Source: Isoetes taiwanensis (taxonomy: Eukaryota; Streptophyta; Lycopodiopsida; Isoetales; Isoetaceae). Taken from it: a stretch of 64,000 nucleotides of DNA. Below, piece by piece: positions 44,381 through 54,800 of this stretch. Location of the stretch: contig JAJEKV010000026.1 of the NCBI GenBank assembly GCA_021234155.1, positions 16,048,283-16,112,282 of the forward strand, written 5' to 3'. A program made the position numbers and the translations under genes. The notes under the pieces are model-generated. The model was given only the letters and a program-made list of their open reading frames with translations. It searched no databases and had not been told where the DNA came from. How positions within the stretch are numbered: the first letter of the stretch is position 1; every line of letters starts with the position of its first letter.

Positions 44381-45910
44381 CCACTCTAGTGAGCATATAT
44401 GGCAACAAGCAGTGAATTCGTTGTGCTTCATCTGAATCCCAGATTCCCATACGCAGGCTGGAGATGAGTTTCAGTGATCTGCAGATATGCTTCATGTTAC
44501 AACAATTGCATTCCAAGTATATATTGAATCAAGTCCATTGTGGACCATATGAAACTGCATCAACCTACATGATTATACTACCTTTTTTTGGAACATTCTG
44601 TGAGTCGGCAAAATGGAGGGTCTAGATAGAATGCTCATCTTTCTGGTATTTGATTTCCTGATACTGAAAGAAACAAGTAGAATGTTCCAAGTAAGTGAGA
44701 GATACAATGCTGGAATGCGCCTGTGAACACAGATGAAGATGTTCATATATAAGAGGTGACATATCAGCATGTGATGACTCACCATAAGAGTCTAATCATC
44801 ATCTCATAACTCTGCACCCCTTCAACTATAAGCTTGGCAATGCCTCGTCTTTACTTTACGTATTGTAAGATCTGCAGCAAATGATGGTAGCATTAGGTAT
44901 GAAAAGTATTTGAACAGCCATAGTATTAGCCATTAGGTCCTTGCATTAGTAACCTGTGGAGTTGACCGTCGATGAAGATGGAAAGGTAAGCTAGTTTTGA
45001 GTTTATGTTTATATAACTTTATTGTTATTGTCATTAATTAATTATGCAATAACGACTTTAATGCATCTGCAGTTGGAACTTTTATGCACTTTTAATTGGT
45101 TCATTAGTAATAACTCAAATTCATCATTACATGTCTTCTAAGTGGACTTTCACAAGAAAGGCTTTTTGACACAAATGGAGCTGGTAAAATTCATGATTTT
45201 AGTTCTTAACAATGCATCAAAAACTAATTTTTTGTGAGGCAATGCATCTGTTGGTCGATTTCTCATAGTTTCTTCAGGAGAAAGGAATTAGTGAATGCAT
45301 CAGAGCAGGAACCTCTGCTGCAATATAGTTATTCAGCAATCTCGTTGCATCTACTCAAAAAAGCCAGTTTTAAGTATGTACTTGCTAACAAAACCCTTTG
45401 ATACTTGTCTTCTGGTAGCTTTCCTTAGCAGAATATCTACAGTAAGAAGATCATTTGGAAATTTGAAGTTGTTGGTGCCATTAATCTGTCTTCTACTACC
45501 AGTAAGTAAGAGTACAAATAACTGTTTTATGCAGCTTAAGAATGGACTGAATGGCATATACGCTTTATGGTGGACTAATTTCTTCATGGAGATTGCACAT
45601 CGTGTTCCCTTTATTTTATGATTTCTTTATTGTTATTTTGTTCTTAATGTTTTCCAGTACTTAGGTGCATTCCCAGTCCGTTTGATTCTCCAACAAAAGA
45701 GACACTTTATTTATCAGTCAAGATGAGTACCGTGAAATTTTGCCGTGAATGATATGTGGCCCCTTTTTCTAATATTGACATTGCATCATATTATCTCAGC
45801 ATTCTGAAACTGTGTTTTGTTTCGTCCACAGTAACAATATCTTATATCCTAAGGAGGACACAGAAAAGAGGATGTTATTGACAGAATTGTGACCATCGGG
45901 TTCTACGTTC
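44381..45910. other. 1.5 kb without a recognisable gene
   Basis: The sequence is AT-rich. A 108-codon frame at 45295-45621 is unrecognised and has no clear start context. CGATGAAGATGGAAAGGTAAGC near 44970 looks like an exon end followed by a donor site, but no protein family fits. Confidence 0.4.
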
Positions 45911-46215
45911 TTTTTTTTTTTTGAAGAACTGTGTCATCAATATATTAAAAGAATGGTAATGTTACAAAGCAAGTGAGGAGGAAGGAGAACTGCCCCAAAG
46001 AGACAGCGATACCTCGACACTCCACAACAAACTCACAGAAAAACTGCAACTCTACTGCTGTACAAACCGACCATCACCATCTACAACACCCAAGAAGTCC
46101 CGCCAAATGGCAAACTTCCGCTCTACTACTCCCGGGAACACCAGAAAGCTTTGAAATAGCTTGTACCTGAGTCGAGGAATCAGAGAGGCTGCAGGCTGCT
46201 GAATCCCCTGAAAGA
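45911..46215 (-). mobile_element. second poly(A)-tailed retrocopy (minus strand)
   Basis: Twelve T at 45911-45922 are followed by GAAGAACTGTGTCATCAATA, so on the minus strand a sequence ends ...CAGTTCTTC plus poly(A). This resembles the tail junction of the L1 (GTACTTC plus A) and of the 42961 insertion (GTTTCTTC plus A). About 300 bp to the right are more GC- and CA-rich than the surroundings. No target duplication could be confirmed, so the right border is a guess. Confidence 0.45.
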
Positions 46216-47238
46216 TCCACAACCGCCGCCTACTGGCTTAACAATCTTTTGTCAAGATTAATCACTTTAACAAAATTTTAGTTTATAAACTGTAGTGGAC
46301 GCATGTAAAGTACTATTGACTATGCTGATATTCTATACCATGATGGGTTTTTCCTTTTGCTTTTAACACCTCTTGCTGGTTGCTGCTATCTTATGCTATC
46401 ACGTTATTACAAATAGTCACTGCATTAAGCCATTCTGATCCTGTTCTAGATATTTTCTATTTCATCAAAAGTACGATCTTCTCATGTCCTCCTTTTCATT
46501 AATGTGGCAGAATACATGTCCCTATTGTGCAATTATTTATATTACATGTGGAATGTTGAGCCTGCTTTATGCAATCATTTTTTTGACATGGATGTTCTAA
46601 TATTTATTTATTTTTCTTGTTTGAACAGGAGGTTGTGGACAACAACTGTGTCTATCGTAACGAAGTCCTGTATACAACAGACGAACGCACTCAGGTCTTG
46701 CAGGATGTTGCATCTGATCTGACACTTCCTCTACATTTTAATAGGAATTTACAAACTTACATATGCATATGTAAAATTTTCAGGCGACAGCTAGAGGAGG
46801 GGAGGGGATGACATTATTTTTTGTTTGTTGTAATCCGAACTGCGGATACCGTTGGCGAGATTGATGTATCTATCCAGATTTGTCTGTACATAAAAGGTAT
46901 GATTTCAAAAGATGCTGATGATTACTACATATTTTTCAGAAGTGACTTTTTTCTCTTGGTCCTTGGTTTTGGGCATTGATAATCAACTTGTTGAAGTTGT
47001 TCTCACATTTATGTTGCCATTGGTGCAAAATTGGAGGGTATAGATGATGCGCCCAGATTATTTTACAGGATATCTTCATGTGATGTGGTCATACTATATG
47101 ACCATAACTGTTAAAGAATGCATTATGCTCTTCAAGAGCATGCAGCCAATCTTTTCTTTTGCCTATGTTTTGCAGTATGAGTTTGGATCAGTTGTTTATG
47201 TGGACGTATATCATTCTTAAATGTTCAATGGGATGCAG

Positions 47239-47740
47239 ATATGGATCACGGATGAAAGTTGGGGCCAAAATCTAAAAGATGCAGCTGGATTCCGTGCCTT
47301 TGCCCTTATAAACAGGGGCACAGGAAAAGCCCTACGCCATGGCACTTCTGAGAATGAACTGGTAAAACATCACTATATTTTTGCCTTTTATGTTTTATAT
47401 CTTATCTTCTATATCCATACCATATGTCAGAAACCTATTTAGATTGAATGTAGATATCCAAGTAACGCTCTTCTTATATGGGAATGTGTGAATCTGTGTG
47501 GCAGATTTACACTGTGCCATATCACAAGGGACATGTGGATGATTCAATTTTGTGGTCTACAAGTGATGATTTGAGGCATGGATTTACAACTATTCGGATG
47601 TATAACAATATAGACCTGAACATGGATGCTGATCATTGTGCTAAAAAGCATGGTGGCATAAACGAAGGTACTAACCTTGTCCTTTACCACTGATTGAAGG
47701 AACATGACAATCAGCGCTGGAAGATGGTTCCAACCTGATT
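47239..47740 (+). pseudogene. Euonymus-type (EUL) ricin-B-fold lectin, two 3' exons, broken
   Basis: EUL proteins are nucleocytoplasmic plant lectins, often stress-induced. Exon A (47239-47361, AG before, GT after, phase 0) encodes IWITDESWGQNLKDAAGFRA and FALINRGTGKALRHG. Exon B (47505-47740) encodes IYTVPYHKGHVDDSILWST, DLRHGFTTIRMYNNIDLNMD and GGINEGTNLVLYH, then TGA at 47691-47693 where the family has W, then LKEHDNQRWKMVPT and a second TGA. The last 15 codons of the beta-trefoil are thus cut off. No exon for the first half of the domain was found upstream. It is probably a decayed gene copy; a truncated but expressed gene remains possible. Confidence 0.75.
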
Positions 47741-48142
47741 TCCTTATGTAAAGAGTGCCACAAATAAGCTTATAAGCTTACAGTTTGCTTAATGAAAATG
47801 TAGCTTTATATAAGCTTAACACTGCTTGATGAGAATATGTTTTGAATCTTTGCTGAAAAATGTGCCTATGTATGTTTTCTTTAATTGAATTTCTTTGTGT
47901 ATGCAAACATGACAATCGTCTCAGATATTGTACTAAACTTTAAGCTCTATTACTAAATCCTAATGTTATCTTCAACACTATTACCAAGCCTTAAGTTATA
48001 GTACTAATTAGTGCTTGCTTTTAATAATGTTTCCTTAGTGCTTTTGCTTTCATCATGATCCCTTGGCATTGAAGTTTTGATTATATGAACAAATATAATA
48101 TATCAGTGTTGTAGGTATGCATTGAAGAAAGTAAAAGATAAA

Positions 48143-48306
48143 CTTTTGGATTTGCAAATCCAACCCATTTGCACAATATAGCATTCTAGATGATAGACTT
48201 TTGGATTTGTAAATCCAACCCATTTGCTCAATATATCATTCTAGATGATAGACTTTTGGATTTGTAAATCCAAGCCATTTGCACAATATAGCATTCTAAA
48301 TGATAG
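48143..48306. repeat. 55-bp tandem repeat, three copies with an 18-bp palindrome each
   Basis: The palindrome TTGGATTTGCAAATCCAA at 48146-48163 is perfect. Copies at 48201-48218 and 48256-48273 differ by one base (TTTGTAAAT). The spacing of 55 bp is exact. Flanking text CCATTTGCACAATATAGCA also repeats. There is no gene or spacer variation of CRISPR type. Confidence 0.95.
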
Positions 48307-48434
48307 AAATGCGTGACGACCACTTAGGGTGCTTTCCCATGGGCTGAAATTCAAATTACTATAATTAAAATACCAACACAAATCCATCTGCCTAGCCTTC
48401 TTCCCAACCCTGCAGTTCTGCTAGTTTAATTTAA

Positions 48435-48765
48435 TTTAATTTAATTAGCAGGGTTGCCTAACCCCCCCTGTCCACTTTCCTGCATTCCTAGCTATGCCAC
48501 GTGTCATGCCACATAGGCCAAATTGATCCTGTGCCGTTAGATCTGTCTATTTTCGCATCTACGGTTAGAAAAATTAGAAAGTAAAGAAAATTCGATTAGT
48601 GTGGTCTTCCGGAGATGCCCGCGATGGGGAGGCACGCCACGTGTAGAATCCCTTCTTCTAGCATCGCCTTTGGCCTCCGATGCAAGTAGCCGCTTCTGCC
48701 ATTTTTCCTCTTGCTCTTCGATTTCGGTGAAGTATCCTTGATAAGCCATTTTTTCGAGCTTTCTC
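48435..48765. repeat. dispersed repeat, copy 2
   Basis: This is the counterpart of 42497-42740. Directly to its left, CTGCTAG, four TTTAA units and AATTAGCAG form a hairpin-like end. GCCACGTG appears twice inside (about 48500 and 48636). Confidence 0.55.
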
Positions 48766-49219
48766 AACGCGAATCTGCATTCTGACTTGGACTTTCAAAA
48801 GATGCTGGCAGTGCAAGGACTAGAACTGTTGCATGAAATATGGCCTTCATATATGGTTGTGAGGCTTGGCAGGGAAAACTACACAGGTAAGTAAACTAAT
48901 ACCTAGTTCCTAAATTTCTTGATTTTGTTTTGGCATCGGTAGATTCCTTCTTGGTGCACCATCAAGAACCCATCCTTGCTGCTCTTACATGACAGATTTA
49001 CTGTCTTTGTTATAAGCTTTTGGAATGTTTTGGCCAAACATTTATCTTGGCAAAGAATTACTTTAATGGATATTGAGTTTCGAAAGCTAGCTTAATACAT
49101 GCCTGATTTTGTCATATTTAGAGTTCAATGTCTTCTTCATGCACTCTCTAGATGAGCCTTAGACGATCACACACCCATAAGACTGCTTCCTCCCATAATA
49201 TTCTTACGACAACAGGATC

Positions 49220-49400
49220 ATTCTGAAATATGTTATCTTCGATTGTTAGAACATCTAAATCTCAAAGCATGTAACTTCATGGGTCGCATTCCTTCTGGAC
49301 TTATAGGATAGCTTTGGCTGTTAGACAGCTTATGCATTGTAAATTGACTGGTCACACAAAATATTTTAATTCTATAGATTCATTGACAAGGTTTTTCTGT
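49220..49400 (+). pseudogene. leucine-rich-repeat protein remnant
   Basis: The plus strand reads ICYLRLLEHLNLKACNFMGR and then IPSGLIG, followed by a stop and LWLL. LxxLxHLNLxxCNFxGxIPSGL is the plant extracellular LRR pattern of receptor kinases and receptor-like proteins. Only about one and a half repeats can be read. There are no kinase or membrane parts nearby. Confidence 0.5.
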
Positions 49401-49619
49401 CCTTTGATAACTTTGTGTAGCTTTTGTGATTTAGATCTTCACTGAGATGCATTTCATTGGGAACCTTTAGATGATTTAATTCTGAATTCTGGGCAACCAG
49501 GTTGTAATTGAACACATGTATACATTGACAATGAACCTTAAGATGAAAAATTATGAGTTCAATGCAGCCATGTTGATTTGATTCAATATGTAGTAAAAGG
49601 CCCAGGTTTTCATTTCTCT

Positions 49620-50250
49620 ATGGAAGCATATTTGCAGAAAGTATTTGATAGGATGCCCATTAAAGACGTCGTTTCATGAAGTGCATTAATTGCGGGATAT
49701 GCACCTAACGAGAGAATGGAAAAGCGGCCATTTGGAGCTATTCACTCGAGATGGAATGGGAAGATACAAGACCGAATGATATTACGTTTATCAATGTTGT
49801 GGGGACATGTACAGTTGAAGCGTCATTGAGCTATGGCAAGCATGTGCATGCTTACGCTCTCAAAGCTGGATATAAGTCTACTATCATTGGAAATGCACTT
49901 GTTGACATGTAAGCAAAGACTTCGAAGTTTAATTAGTGCCATTAAAGTTTTTGAGAGCATGGAAATTCAAGATATAATCTCATGGAACGTAATGATTATA
50001 GGATGCACGTAATTTGGATCTTTGGGAAGCATTTGTCGCTTTTTTTCTTTGAAAATCTGTGCCGGAAAATATGAAACCTAATGAGATTTCTTATGCCAAA
50101 GATTATTAGTGCATGCACAAGCACATTGGCGTTGGACAAGGGAAGAGGATCCATGCACATGTCTTGAAATTTGAATGAGGTTGCAAGGATGCCTCCGTGA
50201 GTCGGGATGACATGTAAACCGTATCTGGTGCTCGAATTTGTGGGAGTGGA
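49620..50250 (+). pseudogene. PLS-type pentatricopeptide repeat (PPR) gene remnant
   Basis: PPR proteins bind organelle RNA. Successive pieces are KVFDRMPIKDVVS (49640), then TGA at 49677-49679 where W is expected, then SALIAGYA; NDITFINVVGTCTVEASLSY and GKHVHAYALKAGYKSTIIGN (49780-49900); KVFESMEIQDIISWNVMIIG (about 49950); MKPNEISYAKIIS (about 50070); and KRIHAHVLKFE (about 50140). These are typical P, L and S repeats spaced as in plant PPR proteins. At least six stops or shifts interrupt them. No N-terminal targeting part or C-terminal E/DYW motif was found. Confidence 0.8.
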
Positions 50251-50420
50251 AACTTGGTGTTTTTGCGGCCTAAAGGAAGGAATTCTATTGTTTGTAACGT
50301 TGATAATTGGCTCTTTGGAATACCTACCTCCATTGCCCGTGAAAAGATTGGACATAAGACATGCCGTAACATCTTTATGTTGGACCTTATATGAACAAGA
50401 AGCTATAGACCCCATCCGTT

Positions 50421-51745
50421 AATCTTCTCACGTAACTTGATGTTGCGCCACGAAAGTGATTAAATTGAAGGGTTGAACTTGAAATTCCATTAGGATCATA
50501 TAGCTAGCTTCACCTTGACATGATTTTGTATTCCTGGCTTTTATATTCGTTTTTAGAGCTTGATTGATATCTATATTTTCCATTGTTCTTGCATTGATTT
50601 TTGGTGCTTGTAGTAAAGGTGAAGGTTGGCAGCCTAGAATTGCATCTACAGCGTTCTTTTAACGATGGTTGTTTCAGTGTCTTCTTCTGTTGTATCTTCT
50701 ATTATTTACAAAATGCTCGGATGTGGCAATCTTACCATGACGATGAGGCAGTTTTATGCACTAGTTACATGCAGGAGAATTCTATAAAGGTTGAGTTGGC
50801 AGACTGCTGGTTCTTTCTTTAAGGCTATCTTCATTGTGAAACTTCAAATCATACGGATTCATTTTGTTTGACATAAATGATACCGTTTCAAAATGAGGAA
50901 CATGCAATTGGATATAAAACCCAAAAAGTCCATCACATCCAAGAGGGATGCACTCATATGTAGGATATGTTTGATGCAGTTCAATAATTAAATTACCTTT
51001 TTGCTTGGAATCTGCAAGTTCCTTTTTCTTTATGTTATGGTTCACTTTGTATTTTTTTATTCTAGGTGAAGGGTTGGCATCAACACATCCCGGGTCATTT
51101 GTTCGCTAGTGTGATGCATTACTTAGAAAAACTACAACTGCATCATCTAAATTTTGACATATTCATAGATTGCATCCTTTAAACTTATAGAAAAACTTAT
51201 TTAATTTAACGCGCCAATTTTGACGTACATAATGGTTTCCAAGATACTAAATCAAATTCCATCATACAATTGAATGTTATGACGACGACATCATCTAAAA
51301 AAAAAAAAAAAAAAAAAAAACTAATCCTCAAACAAAGTGGTAGAACTTGTTGCATGAATTTTATTATGCTTTCCTGCTAAGCTCAATTAATGCATGATGC
51401 GGATGCCCAAATTAGTAAGCATGGTATTCTTGCACTGCGACTCGCATGAAACCAACAAAGCGCCCGATAATTGATGTCCAAAGTTCCAATCAACTCACAC
51501 AACACAACCTACACTCCACAACCTACACTCTTTAACTTTATCAATGACTCTAGGCTCTATACACTCTACAACTACAACGAAGAAAAAGAAGGCACCATAA
51601 ATATGGATCGGAGTTGGAAAACTGGAGCCTTGCACCAACTCACGAACTTAAGGACTACTGCAAGGAATCCTTATGTTTAGTTTGCACTAATTCTAAGTGC
51701 AAAGCACCTTTCAGTTCATGTCTTAATGATCGTATCAAAATCACC
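50421..51745. other. 1.3 kb without a recognisable gene
   Basis: The sequence is AT-rich with only short frames. An A run of about 24 lies at 51298-51321, and CATCATCTAAA occurs twice, at 51139 and 51289. I see no coding text or paired repeat ends. Confidence 0.4.
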
Positions 51746-51756
51746 CCAACAATGCC

Positions 51757-51936
51757 CCATCAACGGTAAATGTCGGACGTGGGCATGTTATAGCCAGCCT
51801 TAAATGGCAAAAAATCCGTTGTCGACAAAAACGCAGTGTAATTTTTTTTGGGCATGGCTATAACATGTCAAAGACACGGATATACCATGGATATGCCCGT
51901 GGCTATAGCATGACGGCGTCCGATATATATGGCGCT
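51757..51936. mobile_element. 180-bp MITE with 11-bp target duplication
   Basis: CCAACAATGCC occurs at 51746-51756 and 51937-51947. The inner ends are imperfect inverted repeats: TGTCGGACG and CATGTTATAGCC on the left pair with GGCTATAGCATG and CGTCCGATA on the right. Another GGCATGGCTATAACATG is in the middle. An 11-bp duplication fits the Mutator superfamily (9-11 bp). There is no coding capacity. Confidence 0.65.
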
Positions 51937-51947
51937 CCAACAATGCC

Positions 51948-52526
51948 ATGTGCTCGTCAATAATGAAAATCTTTAGTAACATGGATTGATAATGTCATCA
52001 CATAGCCCTATCACATAGCATTTGAATTTACAATACCTTCTAAATGCCATTGTATAATCCCATCACATAGCACTAAAATTCACGCCCTTTCCCTATCGCA
52101 TCTCTAAATGTATAGCTTGCACTAATTCCAAGGACTAATCAACTTTTTGTTCATATCTTAACAAACAAACTCCAAAAGACAATCATGTCAAAATAAGTCT
52201 CGTCAAATGCAACTACTCTATCCCTGCCTTAACCTTCACCCCAACCCTGCATTTCTGCTAGTTAATTTTTCTTGATCCTTTAATATGTCTACATGGATTT
52301 ATTTTTGTTTTACGTGTGGACAGTGGACCGTTACTTAAATTAGGGAACTTTGATGCCACGTATTCAAAGAACATCCACCATACCCTAAGTTAAAAGCCAC
52401 TTTCTTGGAGCTTCGAAAATTGTCGAAATACATATATACGGTCACCGTTTGTCAGGTCTTCATTGGAATACACCTTTGTCGAAACCGTAAGGATGGAAAA
52501 GCTCCACAAACCCTAAACCCAATTCT
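51948..52526. other. 5' flank of the cactin gene
   Basis: There are no gene-like frames before the cactin start. A short piece at 52230-52270 (CCAACCCTGCATTTCTGCTA) resembles the left flank of the repeat at 48435. A promoter cannot be assigned with confidence. Confidence 0.4.
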
Positions 52527-54800
52527 ATGGGTCGCGATCCTAGCGGAAGCTCAAAAGATCGTCACGCCTCGGCATCAAGGGCACGAGATGCAAAGCATAA
52601 AAGAAGTAGAAAGCGGAAGGACTACTCCTCAAGTGATTTGAAAAGCGAAGTTTCTTCAGATACAAACCACAGTCCCCGCAGATGGGAGCCCACTGAAGAA
52701 GAGATTAATGAATACATGGCTAAAAAAGCTCAACGCAAGGCAATGAAAGTGGCAAGGAAAATGAAGACACAAACTGTTTCAGGTTATTCCAATGACAGCA
52801 ACCCATTTGGTGACTCAAATTTGACAGAAAAGTGAGTATCTATACATGAATGAAAAATAGATACTAATGTAGGCATGTTTCTGCTTTGCTTTGTAACTCT
52901 CGCATGTGTCCTTCGGAAGAACCATTTCGCAAATCATATACAGTCATTTACACAGTACATATTAGTAGATATTTGTTACTGTGGCTTATAACATAACAAC
53001 TGTCATGTCAAAATTACTAATTCAAAATTTCTGAAGGTTTGTTTGGCGGAAGAAAATAGAACGAGATGTTTCAAGAGGCATCTCTTTAAAAGATTTATCT
53101 GTGAAAGCTGAAAAACAACGTCAGAAAAGACGAATGGGTGAAATTGAGAAGGTGAAGAAGCGAAGAGAAGAACGTGCAATGGAGAAAGCCAGACGTGAAG
53201 AGGAGATGGCAATGTTGGCAAGGGAAAGGGCACGGGCCGAATTTCAAGATTGGGAACAAAAGGAAGAGGAGTTCCATTTTGGACAAAGCAAAGCACGAGC
53301 TGAGATTCGATTGAAAGAGGGGCGTGCGAAACCCATTGATGTGCTTTCAAAGAATCTTAATCTTTCAACAGAATTTGATGTTGAAATTACAGAGCCGTAC
53401 AAAATATATAAGGTATATGCTTGAGCTTAATTTTTCGCGTGCCAAGTAAAAAAAAGAGGAATGGTTTCAGTTGATGGCTTCTTTTTTTATGTGAATAGTG
53501 GCAACAAAGGTCTTGCAAGAGGACATAAAATCTGCACACAATATGTAGTTGTCTAAATGGTATGATGGCTTATAAGCATTTCTGTTGGTTGCAGGGTCTT
53601 ACTGTCAAGGAATTGGAAGAGCTTCGTCAAGATATTAAGATGCATCTCGAGCTTGACCGAGCGACACCGACTCATATTGAGTTCTGGGAGGCAATGATGA
53701 TTGTCTGTGAGTGGGAGATATCAGAAGCACGTAAAAGGGATGCACTTGATCGTGCCCGTGTTCGTGGAGAAGCACCACCACCTGAGCTTGTAGCTGAAGA
53801 TATGGGCCTGCATGATAGTGTTGCTGTTGATGTCACAAATAAGCTGGAAAGAATGAGCTTCATTAACTTAGAAAAGTGGCAAGAAAAGATCGAATCAGAC
53901 ATGCGTTCAGGCACTGCTAAGGTGGTTGAGTTTTGGGAAGTTTTATTAAAGCGACTACATATTTACAAGGCAAAGGCACACTTGAGGGAAATTCATGCTG
54001 ATCTGCTGCATCAGCATTTGCTGCGGCAACACTCATCTGGTGAGATGAAGGTCTCAGAACAGAAGGTTGAACATGTTGAGAGTTCACATGAAGATCCTGA
54101 CTTATATTCTCCAGCGGTTGAAGCTGAAGATAAGGAAGAACATAATGAGGCAGGATCTTTTTCTCCTGAATTACTTCATGCGTATGATGGAGATGAGGTG
54201 GTTGATCCTGAAGCTGATAAGGAAGAATTGCAACGAAGACGAGCTGAGGTGTTGGAGGAGCAACGGCGAAGGTTACAAGGGGCAGCTTCTGGTGCTGAAG
54301 ATGATATGGAACTTACTGGCCAAGAAAGGGCTCTGGTTTTGAAAGCAATGGGAGGTATGGAAGAAGGTGATGCAATACTTGGTTCTAATGCTGAAGTCAA
54401 TATCGAGTCCCAGGTATATTGGTGGCATGATAAATATCGTCCACGGAAGCCTAAGTACTTCAATCGGGTCCATACAGGATATGAATGGAATAAATATAAT
54501 CAGACACATTATGATCACGATAATCCACCACCAAAGATTGTCCAAGGATATAAGTTCAACATCTTTTATCCAGATCTTGTAGACAAGTCAAAAACTCCAA
54601 AATATGTTATTGAAGCAGATGGGAGTAATGGAGAGACCTGTGTAATTCGGTTTCATGCAGGCCCTCCATACGAAGATGTTGCATTTCGCATTGTCAACAA
54701 AGAATGGGAATATTCTCACAAAAAGGGATTTAAATGCACCTTCGAAAGGGGAATTCTTCACGTGTATATTAATTTCCAACGATATCGCTATAGGCGATAA
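52527..54800 (+). CDS. CTN: cactin, three exons, intact
   Basis: Cactin is a conserved nuclear protein linked to pre-mRNA splicing and essential for plant embryo development. Exons are 52527-52831, 53037-53412 and 53595-54800, with GT-AG introns of 205 and 182 bp; phases agree, giving 628 residues (the family is about 600-700 in plants). Residues 1-60 are basic and Ser-rich (KHKRSRKRKDYSSS). The middle has NPFGDSNLTEKFVWRKKIER across the first junction, a charged coiled coil (REERAMEKARREEEMAMLAR) and GLTVKELEELRQDIKMHLEL. The conserved C-terminal domain is residues 498-628, from ESQVYWWHDKYRPRKPKYFN to LHVYINFQRYRYRR. The start ATG is the first in this frame with conserved text. No lesion was seen, so it is probably functional. 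Confidence 0.97.

Noticed and set aside
48143-48306. Possible CRISPR array
   Set aside because: There are only three contiguous copies with no unique spacers, in a plant nuclear context.
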